Source of the DNA: UBA791 sp963602355 | Lineage (GTDB): Bacteria > Cyanobacteriota > Vampirovibrionia > Gastranaerophilales > Gastranaerophilaceae | Reading direction: 5' to 3' | NCBI GenBank assembly: GCA_963602355.1 | Contig: CAVCIU010000005.1 | Coordinates: 1-58,280 of the forward strand | Length of the DNA stretch: 58,280 nucleotides | In this document: one piece after another, positions 50,507 through 58,280 of the stretch | Numbering within the stretch: the stretch's first letter is position 1 | Layout of the letters: the number at the start of each line of letters is the position of its first letter | Translations under genes and position numbers: made by a program | The notes under the pieces: model-generated | The model's database searches: none | Told to the model about the DNA's origin: nothing | Seen by the model: only the letters and a program-made list of their open reading frames with translations

Positions 50507-52041
50507 GAGATAAAATTGCTTTAATAATTGGAGGAGGCCCAGCCGGTCTTGCTTCTGCATATAAGTTTTTGACGGAAACTGATGATGTAAAACCGATTAT
50601 TATTGAGGAGCTTGATGAAGTCGGTGGGATTTCTAGAACTGTTGATTTTGACGGGTCGGGAGTTGATTTAGGAGGACATAGAATGTTTTCCAAAACTCAA
50701 GAAATTCTTGATTTGTGGGAAGATTTTTTACCTCTTCAAAGTGAAAAATCAATTGATGATGAAATATTAGATAGAGAAGTTAATAATTTGTCAAAAATAA
50801 ATAACGCAAATCCTAATGAAATTGACGATGTAATGTTAAAACGTCGTAGATTTTCGAGAATTTATTATACACGCAAATTCTTTGACTATCCTGTGTCTTT
50901 GAAATTAAGCACTGTTCTTAATTTAGGTATTGCAAAAACAATGCTTGCAGGTTTTAGTTATTTAAAATCAACGATTTTCAAAAGAAAAGAAAAAAATCTT
51001 GAAGATTTTATGATAAATCGTTTTGGAAAAGTTTTGTATAAAACTTTCTTTGAAAACTATACTGAAAAAGTTTGGGGAAAACACCCTCGAGATATTTCAA
51101 AAGAGTGGGGTGAACAAAGAATTAAAGGCTTGTCTTTGATTAAGGCTGTTTTGAATGCCCTACATTTGACTAAAAAGAAGGAAACAACTTTAATTGACGA
51201 ATTTTTCTATCCAAAATTTGGTTGCGGTCAATTGTGGAATTTGATGGCTGATTACATCAGAAACAATGGCGGAGAAATTCACTTAAACGCAAAAGTTACA
51301 GCCTTAAATAATGAAGATAATAAGATTAAATCCTTGACAGTTATTGAAAATGGCAATGAGTATGAATATTATGGCGATTTGGTTCTATCGTCTATGCCTA
51401 TTAAAGATTTGATTTTGGGACTTAAAAATAAACCTTCAGAAGAGGTTTATTCGGTAGCGAAAGAGTTGCCATATCGTGATTATATGCTTGTAGCTTTGTA
51501 TTTAGATGAATTTAAACTTAAAAACAATACTAATTACAAGACGATAGGTAATATTTGTCCTGATAATTGGATTTATGTTCAAGAACCTGATGTGAAAGTC
51601 GGTAGATTGCAGGTTATGAACAATTGGTCGCCTTATCTTGTTAAGGATTTTGAACATAAGATTTTGATTTCTATGGAATATTTCTGTAACGAAAACGACG
51701 AATTCTGGAATATGTCAGATGAAGATTTTATTCAATTTGCTATTTCTGAGGCTGAAAAAATCGGTATTTTGGATAAGAAAAATGTTTTAAAAACTCAACT
51801 AGAAAAGGTTAAAAAAGCTTATCCTGCGTACTTTGATGCTTATGAAAATTTTGATAAAGTAAAAGAATATTTGATGTCTTTTGAAAATCTTTACTGCATC
51901 GGTAGAAATGGTCAACACAAATACAATAATATGGATCACTCTATGTTGAGTGGGTTTGAGGCGGTTAGAATTATAAAAAATAATTCTGATAAAAATATTT
52001 TGTGGAAAGTAAATACTGAACAGGAATACAATGAAAAATAA
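50503..52041 (+). CDS. FAD-dependent oxidoreductase, UDP-galactopyranose mutase-like
   Basis: A 512-residue flavoprotein: GGGPAGLASAYKFL (about 10-23), IEELDEVGGISRTVDFDGSGVDLGGHRMFSK (split: EEVGG-type FAD site near 36-44 and DLGGHRMF near 56-63), and a C-terminal FAD-closing segment YCIGRNGQHKYNNMDHSML. The layout fits the UGM/protoporphyrinogen oxidase-like group that often sits with polysaccharide genes. A true UGM is about 380 residues, so the substrate is uncertain. It is coupled to trmFO and overlaps the next gene by 11 bases. Confidence 0.8.
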   Translation: MRDKIALIIGGGPAGLASAYKFLTETDDVKPIIIEELDEVGGISRTVDFDGSGVDLGGHRMFSKTQEILDLWEDFLPLQSEKSIDDEILDREVNNLSKINNANPNEIDDVMLKRRRFSRIYYTRKFFDYPVSLKLSTVLNLGIAKTMLAGFSYLKSTIFKRKEKNLEDFMINRFGKVLYKTFFENYTEKVWGKHPRDISKEWGEQRIKGLSLIKAVLNALHLTKKKETTLIDEFFYPKFGCGQLWNLMADYIRNNGGEIHLNAKVTALNNEDNKIKSLTVIENGNEYEYYGDLVLSSMPIKDLILGLKNKPSEEVYSVAKELPYRDYMLVALYLDEFKLKNNTNYKTIGNICPDNWIYVQEPDVKVGRLQVMNNWSPYLVKDFEHKILISMEYFCNENDEFWNMSDEDFIQFAISEAEKIGILDKKNVLKTQLEKVKKAYPAYFDAYENFDKVKEYLMSFENLYCIGRNGQHKYNNMDHSMLSGFEAVRIIKNNSDKNILWKVNTEQEYNEK

Positions 52042-53512
52042 AATATTTATAATTTCTATCGTCATTTGGGTTTGCGTAACCTTGTTTAGAATGTTTAACC
52101 ATATTCCGTGGTTGGACGAAGCTCATGCTTGGACAATTGCGCAAGAATTGAGCTTAACTGAAATTATAAAATTAATGAAGGTCGAAGGTCATACTCTGAT
52201 TTGGTATTTGATGTTAATGCCTTTTGCAAAGTTAGATTTTGGATATCCATATGTAATGCAGTTTTTGAACTGGATATTTTGTTTTGGCGCAATAATTTTA
52301 TTATGGAAAAAATCGCCTTTCAATAATTTAATAAAGGTTTTGATAACTTTTTCTTTTCCATTTTTTACAGTTTATTCAATAATTGCAAGATGTTATTCTA
52401 TCGGGATATTTTTACTATTTTTACTAACAATTTTGTACAAAGATAAATTAAAACACCCTGTCATTTATTCAATATTGCTAGTTCTATGCGCTAATACTTC
52501 TGTTATGGCATTGTTTGGAGCAACTGCTTTTGGGATATTGTTTTTGTACGATTTCTTTAAAGAAAAATGTAATTTGAAAAATTTGATAATTCCATCAATT
52601 ATTTTTGTATTAGGCGGAAGTCTTATTTTGTATGTTCTTTCAGGTTCTGATTCTACGTATTTACTAGAATTTAGAGGGTTGAAACCATTAGTTAAAAATA
52701 TTGCATGGTGGTATTTTGTACCTGTTTTGATTTGTACGGGTGTTTCTTTATTTTGCATAAAGCAATCTAAAAAAGCTTTGTTCTTTGTATATTTTACTTA
52801 TTTAATACTTTCTTATTGTTTTATTTTTAAATACTTTGGACATTATTGGAATCACTATTTTTATTACATTTATTTATTGATTGCGATTTGGGTGGCGCTT
52901 GATTTAGGTCTGAAACTGAACAAAGCTTTGATTATATCTCTTTGTATAATTTCTATTCTAAACGTAAATGCTTATGGCAATTTGAGTAGAATTATCAACA
53001 AAGAAGTATTTTCTTATGAAATTCAAAATATTTTTAAAATTGTAATAAATGATGAAAATATTAAAAATCAGACTATAATTCTTGATGATGTTGATCCTCT
53101 TGGGTATGCACTGCTTCCTTATTCAAAGAAAGTCAATTTTAATCTAAAAAGTTATTGCAAGGATTCGACTTATGGAGTTGATACAAAACCTATAGCTGAA
53201 AATTCTAAGTGGTGTTATTTTGAAGATGATAAGGAAGATTTCTTTATTCAACGTAATGATAGCAAACGACTAGCTTCTTTATTTGATAAAAATGTCTTTT
53301 TTGTTTCATATTTTAATCAAGATATTTATCCAGAACAATTAAAACAAATTCTAAAAAATAACCCAAAAGCTATTGTAAATATGGCAACTTTTGAAAACGG
53401 TAAAATCAAAGGCAATTCAATTGTTTGGGATAATTTAAAATTGACACCTTACAAATGTTTTGCTTATGAAAAAACTCAAGTTAAATGTATTTGGTATGTT
53501 GAAAAATTCTAA
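52031..53512 (+). CDS. GT-C-type membrane glycosyltransferase (mannosyltransferase-like)
   Basis: A 493-residue polytopic membrane protein with at least nine predicted helices in the first ~320 residues. The first extracytoplasmic loop carries HIPWLDEAHAWTIAQE (about 18-33), whose acidic DE pair is the GT-C catalytic motif (GT39/GT83-like). A soluble C-terminal part (about 325-493) with five cysteines follows. It probably adds a sugar from a lipid carrier to an envelope polymer or protein. It overlaps the flavoprotein gene by 11 bases, and its stop overlaps the convergent emrB stop by four (CTAA). Confidence 0.8.
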   Translation: MKNKIFIISIVIWVCVTLFRMFNHIPWLDEAHAWTIAQELSLTEIIKLMKVEGHTLIWYLMLMPFAKLDFGYPYVMQFLNWIFCFGAIILLWKKSPFNNLIKVLITFSFPFFTVYSIIARCYSIGIFLLFLLTILYKDKLKHPVIYSILLVLCANTSVMALFGATAFGILFLYDFFKEKCNLKNLIIPSIIFVLGGSLILYVLSGSDSTYLLEFRGLKPLVKNIAWWYFVPVLICTGVSLFCIKQSKKALFFVYFTYLILSYCFIFKYFGHYWNHYFYYIYLLIAIWVALDLGLKLNKALIISLCIISILNVNAYGNLSRIINKEVFSYEIQNIFKIVINDENIKNQTIILDDVDPLGYALLPYSKKVNFNLKSYCKDSTYGVDTKPIAENSKWCYFEDDKEDFFIQRNDSKRLASLFDKNVFFVSYFNQDIYPEQLKQILKNNPKAIVNMATFENGKIKGNSIVWDNLKLTPYKCFAYEKTQVKCIWYVEKF

Positions 53513-55086
53513 GATTTTTCTGTGTTTTCTGTATCTTCTTTTTTCATATTTTTCAATAAGAAGATAAACGGAATAACTACGAAACACGCAATGCCACAAA
53601 TTCTAAAGGTTTCAATAAATCCCCAAAGGTTAGCTTGTTTAAGCATTTCTCCATAAAGTGAATATTGAGCCATATAATTTGCCATATCCATTGATGTATA
53701 TTGGCTTAAAGCTCCCCAAGTTGCTTGTAATTTTTGCTCAAATACAGGATTTAGTGGGTGTAAGTTTCCAACCAAGTATGCTTGGTGAATTTGTGCAAAT
53801 CTTGTGATTAATGTACCAACAAGTGATGTACCGATTGAACCACCAATATTTTTAAGCAAGTTTTGAACACCACTTGCGTTTGTCATTTGGTCGTTACGTA
53901 GTGTCATTACGGATAATGAAATTACAGGAATCATTGCAAATCCCATACCAAGACCGAATACAAAGTTTGGTATAACGATATTCATACTTGAAATATCAAG
54001 GTTTAAGTTACCTAGCATTAAACCTGATGTACCAACAAGTACGAAACCTATTAAAATTAGTAATTTATTATTAACTTTGTTTGTAAGTTGTCCGCAAAGT
54101 GCTAGTGATATAAAACTACCAACACCACGAGGCATAATTGATAAACCACTCAAGAACGCATCATAACCCATTAGTGATTGTAGGAATTGAGGTAAGATAG
54201 CAAGTGAAGCTAAAACTACCCCTTGAATTATGACTTGAACAAGTGTACCAATTGAATAGTTTTTATCTTTAAAAATACTTAAATCAACAAGTGCATTTTT
54301 ACTTTTTATCTGAGAAATGATAAATATTATCATTGAAATTACAGATACAGCGGTTAATTTGCAAATCCAAGAAGCATTAAACCAGTCTGCATTGTTACCT
54401 TTATCAAGAACGATTTGAAGTGATACAATCCATAAAGCTAGGAAGAAAAATCCTACTGCATCAAGTTTTACCCCTTTTTGTTTTTTAGCATAAGGTGGGT
54501 CTTCCAATAACGTTTTAGAAATATATAAGGTTAAAAATCCGACTGGAATATTTATGAAGAAAATCCACGGCCAATTCCAGTTGTCGGTAATATAACCACC
54601 TAGAACAGGTCCAATGATTGGCGCCATTACGATTACTAACCCGAAGGCTGCCATTGCCTTACCACGTTGGTCTTTTGGGAATGATTCTAGTAAAATTGCT
54701 TGTGATATCGGTAACAATCCGCCACCACCGAAACCTTGACAAATTCTTGCTGCAAGTATCATTTCTATTGAATTTGCAATACCGCAACAAAATGATGATA
54801 TTGTGAAAATCATAATACTTAGCATAAAGAAATTCTTTCTGCCAAGTAACTTACAGAACCAGTCAACAGTCGGAACTGTGATACCACTTGCAACCAAGTA
54901 TGATGTTAAAATCCACATTGATTCTTCACGGCTTACAGAAAATGTTCCAGCCATGTGAGGAAGAGCAACGTTTGCGATTGTTTCATCAAGTACGAACATG
55001 AACGCTGCGCACATTGTTGGAATTGCAGCTATCCAAGGTCCGTATTTTGGTTTCCATTCTTCAGTTGTAGCTACTGCTTCTGACAT
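53509..55086 (-). CDS. EmrB/QacA-type MFS multidrug transporter (DHA2)
   Basis: A 525-residue inner-membrane proton-driven pump with about 14 helices. DHA2 signatures: FVLDETIANVALPHMAG (about 27-43), EESMWILTSYLVASGI, and GFGGGGLLPISQAIL (about 118-132), plus motif C-like AFGLVIVMAPIIGPVLGG (about 146-163). It acts with the adaptor encoded 12 bases upstream and an outer-membrane TolC-type channel. It is the last gene of marR-emrA-emrB. Confidence 0.93.
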   Translation of the reverse strand: MSEAVATTEEWKPKYGPWIAAIPTMCAAFMFVLDETIANVALPHMAGTFSVSREESMWILTSYLVASGITVPTVDWFCKLLGRKNFFMLSIMIFTISSFCCGIANSIEMILAARICQGFGGGGLLPISQAILLESFPKDQRGKAMAAFGLVIVMAPIIGPVLGGYITDNWNWPWIFFINIPVGFLTLYISKTLLEDPPYAKKQKGVKLDAVGFFFLALWIVSLQIVLDKGNNADWFNASWICKLTAVSVISMIIFIISQIKSKNALVDLSIFKDKNYSIGTLVQVIIQGVVLASLAILPQFLQSLMGYDAFLSGLSIMPRGVGSFISLALCGQLTNKVNNKLLILIGFVLVGTSGLMLGNLNLDISSMNIVIPNFVFGLGMGFAMIPVISLSVMTLRNDQMTNASGVQNLLKNIGGSIGTSLVGTLITRFAQIHQAYLVGNLHPLNPVFEQKLQATWGALSQYTSMDMANYMAQYSLYGEMLKQANLWGFIETFRICGIACFVVIPFIFLLKNMKKEDTENTEKS

Positions 55087-55097
55087 TTTTCTACCTA

Positions 55098-56084
55098 TTA
55101 TTCAACTACTCTTACTTTTGGAATTACTGACATTCCTGGAACTAATAAGTATTGGTCTTTGTCTATATCTTCTGTGAAAACGATTTTTACAGGGATTCTT
55201 TGTACGATTTTTACGAAAGAACCAACAGCATTTTCTGGAGGGAATAAGCTAGCTTTTGCACCAGAAGCTCTTTGGATACTGTCTACTTTGCCTTTAAATT
55301 TATGTTTTGGATAAGTGTCAACTTTGATTTCTACACTTTGTCCTGCTTTCATTTTTTCTAATTGGTTTTCTTTGAAGTTTGCAACAACCCAAACTTCGTT
55401 TGGAACGATTACAAATAAAGGACTTCCAACTTGTACATAAGCACCTTTTTCAACTCTTTTGCTTGAAACTGTTCCATCTTGTGGGGCATAAATTTTTGTA
55501 TATGATAGGTTTAATTGAGCTTGATCTCTGATTGCTTTTAGGGCTTTGATATCAGCATCAGCAACATTTACTTGGTCTTTTGTCAAAATCGCTTGTTCAG
55601 CATTTTCTTGTCTTGCTTTTACAGATTCGTATTTTGTAACGGCATTATCAAGTGTTTGTTTTGATACAGAACCTGTTTCATACAATTTTGTATATCTGTC
55701 TACATCTTTTTTTGCTAGAGCAATTTCAGCATCAACTGCAGAAAGATTTGCTTTTGCGATGTTTTGAGATTTTAGAGCACTTTGATAATTAGCTTCTGCT
55801 TGTTCAAGTTTTACTTTGTAATCTGCATCATCGATTTGTGCTACTAAATCACCGGCTTTTACTGCTTGGTTATCTTTAATATATACAGCTACAATTTGAC
55901 CTGCAACTTTTGGTGCTACTTGTACTGTGTGGTTTTCGATGTAAGCATCTTCTGTTGATTGGTAGTGCATTGCATCAATAACAGCAATTATTGTCGCTGC
56001 AATAAGTAAAATTGCAACGATAATCCCAATCGATTTTTTATAACTTTTCTTTAATTCTTTTTTTAATTCTTTATCTTCTGTCAT
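55098..56084 (-). CDS. EmrA/HlyD-family membrane fusion protein
   Basis: A 328-residue periplasmic adaptor with an N-terminal membrane helix (about 18-38). Biotinyl/lipoyl-like halves (HTVQVAPKVAGQIVAVYIKDNQAV and IYAPQDGTVSSKRVEKGAYV), a coiled-coil hairpin (about 85-195), and a beta-barrel (about 225-325) with RVPVKIVF-type RIPVKIVFTED. It links the EmrB-like pump to the outer-membrane channel. GGAG precedes the ATG. 20 bases follow the marR stop. Confidence 0.93.
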   Translation of the reverse strand: MTEDKELKKELKKSYKKSIGIIVAILLIAATIIAVIDAMHYQSTEDAYIENHTVQVAPKVAGQIVAVYIKDNQAVKAGDLVAQIDDADYKVKLEQAEANYQSALKSQNIAKANLSAVDAEIALAKKDVDRYTKLYETGSVSKQTLDNAVTKYESVKARQENAEQAILTKDQVNVADADIKALKAIRDQAQLNLSYTKIYAPQDGTVSSKRVEKGAYVQVGSPLFVIVPNEVWVVANFKENQLEKMKAGQSVEIKVDTYPKHKFKGKVDSIQRASGAKASLFPPENAVGSFVKIVQRIPVKIVFTEDIDKDQYLLVPGMSVIPKVRVVE

Positions 56085-56104
56085 TTTATTTTTCTCCTAT
56101 GACG

Positions 56105-56584
56105 TTAAATATTAAATTCTACGATTTCTGAAAGAGCTTGTTCTAGTTGAACTAGAGTGTCTCTTAAATCAAATAATTGTTCTTCTGAAAACTTTTCTAA
56201 CAATTTTGCCATAACTTTTTCCATTATTGCGAATTGGCTTTCATATAATTGTTTTCCAGATTTTGTAACTCTTAATCTTCTAACAAGTCTGTTGTTTTTA
56301 GTATCGTTAGTTCTTGTGATATAACCTTTTTCTTCTAATGAATTAAGAATTCTACCTGTTCTAACTCTATCTCTTAAAATCAACTTTGCTAAATCACGTT
56401 GACAAATGTCTGGGTGATTTAAGATTTGATTGATTGCGATAAATTCGTCGTGAGTGATGTCTACATTTCTTATTTCAAAAAAGTTTTTAGCTAATTGATC
56501 TGTATATATAGATAATTTTTGTATCATATAAAATGCAGATTTGCTAAAATCCTTTTTTGCCTCTTCCATTTGTTTTATTGTCAT
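56105..56584 (-). CDS. MarR-family transcriptional regulator
   Basis: A 159-residue winged-helix repressor. DNA-recognition helix segment DICQRDLAKLILRDRVRTGRILNSLEEKGYI (about 58-88, given in parts: LAKLILRDR, RILNSLEEKGYI), wing RTNDTKNNRLVRRLRVT (about 90-106), and helical dimer ends. It heads the emrA-emrB operon and faces a tolC-type gene across 123 bases with dyads, so it likely represses both directions until a small ligand binds. Confidence 0.92.
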   Translation of the reverse strand: MTIKQMEEAKKDFSKSAFYMIQKLSIYTDQLAKNFFEIRNVDITHDEFIAINQILNHPDICQRDLAKLILRDRVRTGRILNSLEEKGYITRTNDTKNNRLVRRLRVTKSGKQLYESQFAIMEKVMAKLLEKFSEEQLFDLRDTLVQLEQALSEIVEFNI

Positions 56585-56609
56585 TTCTTGCCCCTAGTCT
56601 ATTTGAGAG

Positions 56610-56674
56610 TGTTACATAACAAACCTGTTTCAAAAAATACATGTTGCATTTGTAACAAAGATATGGTAACATGT
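56610..56674. promoter_or_regulatory. Putative MarR operators over the tolC promoter
   Basis: Three dyads in 65 bases share a TGTTAC/GTAACA half-site: TGTTACATAACA (56610-56621), TTTGTAACAAA (56649-56659), and ACATGTTGC with GTAACATGT (56639-56647 and 56666-56674). A tolC promoter TTGCAT-N17-TAACAT with TGG before the -10 (56644-56672) lies within them, so binding would block transcription. Confidence 0.65.
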
Positions 56675-56707
56675 ACTCATCAGATTTGTCAAGTATGAGG
56701 TAAGATA

Positions 56708-58105
56708 ATGAATTTGAAAAGATTTACAGCAGTTTTAATTTTGGCATGCTTTAACTTCACTTACGTTATGCCAGCATTTGCAATTACCGAAAATAATCAT
56801 AAAAATAATCAACAAACCGTTTATAATCATAAAGTTAAAAAATCTAAAAAAGAAAATGATGATTATAAATATGCTTATGTAAATATGGATTTTTGGAAAA
56901 AGTTTAATGATGAAAACTTAAATCATTACATTGATTTAGCTATTAAACAAAACTATGACCTTAAAATGGCAAGTTTGACTGTAAAAGAATATTATCAAAA
57001 TATGAAATTACAATTTGCTAATGAATTACCATCAGCAGGTGTTGGTATTACTCCAGCATTTGTAAACGTTATGGGTATGCAACCAGATGATTTTGCAGTT
57101 AGTGTTCCTGCAATGTTTAATTACGAAGTTGATTTATTCTTAAAAAATAGAGATAAAACAAAATCTGTAAAAGAATTATACAAAGCATCTCAAGACGATG
57201 AAAGAGCTGCATATATTTCTGTTGCTTCTGCCGTTGGTAATGTATATTTTAATATAGTTAAATTAAATGAAATTATTAAATATCAAGAAAAAATCGTTAA
57301 TTCTAGACTTGATATATATAATATGATGCTTGCAAGCAATAAAGAAGGCATTGTTTCAACAGCAGATACAGTAAAAGCAAATAAAGCTTATGTCTATGGA
57401 GTATCTGATTTAATTGATTTGAAAAAATCAAGAGCAAAATTGCTAGACCAATTCTGTGTATTGATTGGCGAAGATCCTAAAAATGGTGAAAATTTAGCTT
57501 TTACTCCATTAAACCAAATTAAATTCACTGGTACTATTCCAAAAGAAATTTCATCAGAAATCATTGTTGATAGACCAGATTATTTAAAAGCTGAAAAGAT
57601 GATTAAGAAGGCTGGTATTGATGTAAGAGTTGCTAAGAAGGAATTTTTACCAACAATAAATCTTACTGGTTTAGCTGCATTAGACGTTAAAAACAGTATG
57701 TTTTCAAAAGAAACAACTTTAGCTGCATTAGCATTAGGTGCTATGTTACCAGTGTTTACAGGTGGAGCAAGAGTTGCTAATTTAAAATTGAGCAAGGTTA
57801 AGTATGACAAGATGCTTGAAAATTATTACAAAACCAATTTGACAGCTATTCAAGAGGTTAACGATGCTTTGGCATCTGTTAAATATGACACAGATAAATT
57901 GAACGAACACATTAAACAACATCAACTTGAAACAAAGGATTTTGGTTATACAAAGGACAAATATAATCAAGGTGTTATTTCAAGATTAGATTTAGTTCAA
58001 ATGGAAGAAAATTTATTGAACGTAGAAAAATTGATTAATTCAACACGTTCAGAATGCTACATCAGCTATATTGATTTGTATAAGGCTGTTGGTAGTAAAT
58101 TATAA
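56708..58105 (+). CDS. TolC-type outer-membrane efflux protein
   Basis: A 465-residue OMF-family channel. A signal peptide (about 1-25, FTYVMPAFA before ITEN) is followed by the paired OEP repeats: helix-rich stretches about 55-260 and 285-460 with WKKFNDENLNHYIDLAIKQNYDLKMA and YDKMLENYYKTNLTAIQEVNDAL. Trimeric channel for the EmrAB-like pump encoded divergently. GAGG lies 7 bases before the ATG. It lacks an obvious lipoprotein cysteine at the cut site. Confidence 0.9.
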   Translation: MNLKRFTAVLILACFNFTYVMPAFAITENNHKNNQQTVYNHKVKKSKKENDDYKYAYVNMDFWKKFNDENLNHYIDLAIKQNYDLKMASLTVKEYYQNMKLQFANELPSAGVGITPAFVNVMGMQPDDFAVSVPAMFNYEVDLFLKNRDKTKSVKELYKASQDDERAAYISVASAVGNVYFNIVKLNEIIKYQEKIVNSRLDIYNMMLASNKEGIVSTADTVKANKAYVYGVSDLIDLKKSRAKLLDQFCVLIGEDPKNGENLAFTPLNQIKFTGTIPKEISSEIIVDRPDYLKAEKMIKKAGIDVRVAKKEFLPTINLTGLAALDVKNSMFSKETTLAALALGAMLPVFTGGARVANLKLSKVKYDKMLENYYKTNLTAIQEVNDALASVKYDTDKLNEHIKQHQLETKDFGYTKDKYNQGVISRLDLVQMEENLLNVEKLINSTRSECYISYIDLYKAVGSKL

Positions 58106-58160
58106 TATGTTCTAATTCCAAGAAAGTAAGTCGAATTGCTGAAAATAAATAGCAAGACGT

Positions 58161-58180
58161 AAGCCCCGCAAGGGGCTTTT
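58161..58180 (+). terminator. Terminator after the tolC-type gene
   Basis: A 7-bp stem AAGCCCC/GGGGCTT closed by a GCAA tetraloop, then TTTTATTTT. It lies 55 bases past the stop. Confidence 0.9.
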
Positions 58181-58241
58181 TATTTTGGTTTAGTGATAAA
58201 TAAGTAACAACTATTCTGTCATTGCTGTACATGTCAAGCAA

Positions 58242-58280
58242 TTAGTTACATGTTTGATTAAATTCTTTTGGAGTAAGACC
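58242..58280 (-). CDS. Possible C-terminal end of a minus-strand gene (partial)
   Basis: The minus-strand frame from the window edge reads GLTPKEFNQTCN, stop TAA (58242-58244). GLTPKEF resembles the last residues of IS3-type transposases or AraC-type regulators, but 12 residues are not enough to decide. If real, a mobile element may begin just past the window. The stretch 58181-58241 shows nothing else. Confidence 0.25.
   Translation of the reverse strand, partial: GLTPKEFNQTCN

Overview
This AT-rich window carries no rRNA, tRNA, CRISPR array or complete insertion sequence. It looks like a chromosomal segment of a gut-type non-photosynthetic relative of cyanobacteria (Vampirovibrionia/Melainabacteria, probably Gastranaerophilales). 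That placement is an inference from the gene mix: an outer-membrane TolC-EmrAB pump and a secretin operon (diderm envelope) beside RNase Y, a YmdB-type phosphoesterase, TrmFO, FolE2 and LytR-CpsA-Psr proteins; two GH57 enzymes, one with the DUF3536 architecture; ftsZ without an adjacent ftsA; a flagellar cap gene; and class III-type prepilins. No 16S or ribosomal-protein phylogeny was possible. TAA, TAG and TGA all act as stops.

Layout. 1-3000: cut-off CoA-dehydratase/activase-like gene, gcvPB, a FliA-like sigma factor and rpsT on the minus strand. 3.2-8.9 kb: GH57 branching enzyme, GH38 mannosidase, folK and an HI0933-type flavoprotein. 9.1-14.1 kb: a prepilin, a GGDEF/HD-GYP protein and fliD, separated by strong hairpin terminators and a REP-like repeat. 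14.1-20.2 kb: aroB-aroK-aroC, a small secreted protein, ftsZ and pepA. 20.4-26 kb: rny, ymdB-like, a PHP phosphoesterase, a pseudopilin, folP and rpsP. 26-31.8 kb: a palindromic mobile-like repeat, then histidine kinase, response regulator, a degenerate GspE-like protein and two sugar ABC permeases. 31.8-34.5 kb: aroA, a 500-base intergenic region with a candidate sRNA and a tiny hydrophobic ORF, then a primary-type sigma factor. 34.5-38.5 kb: LemA, LCP protein, folE2, a duplicated-repeat protein, aroQ and a small hypothetical. 38.5-44.7 kb: a GspC/PilP-, D-, E-, F-like secretion or pilus operon. 44.8-53.5 kb: a secreted OB-like protein, GH57-DUF3536, wecB, trmFO, a UGM-like flavoprotein and a GT-C glycosyltransferase. 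53.5-58.3 kb: emrB, emrA and marR divergent from a tolC-type gene, then the edge of another gene.

Pathways. Five of the seven shikimate steps (aroB, aroQ, aroK, aroA, aroC) and three folate genes (folE2, folK, folP) are present but scattered over separate transcription units. Envelope polysaccharide (wecB, UGM-like, GT-C, LCP), glycan turnover (GH57, GH38, ABC permeases) and surface appendages (prepilins, secretin operon, fliD) make up most of the rest.

Most interesting signals. (1) Seven genes (folK, GH38, folP, the histidine kinase, aroA, wecB, trmFO) have a -10 hexamer exactly six bases before the start codon and no Shine-Dalgarno, so this lineage probably makes many leaderless mRNAs. (2) A near-consensus sigma-28 promoter with the exact 11-base spacer sits in front of a short C-rich, anti-Shine-Dalgarno, terminator-ended candidate sRNA; a FliA-like sigma factor and fliD lie in the same window. 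(3) Just beyond it is a 27-residue hydrophobic ORF with SD-masking and internal hairpins that resembles a type I toxin locus. (4) A two-component system is followed by a GspE-like protein that has lost its catalytic residues. (5) At least five terminators share a GGCGAA/TTCGCC stem, like uptake-sequence terminators in other bacteria.
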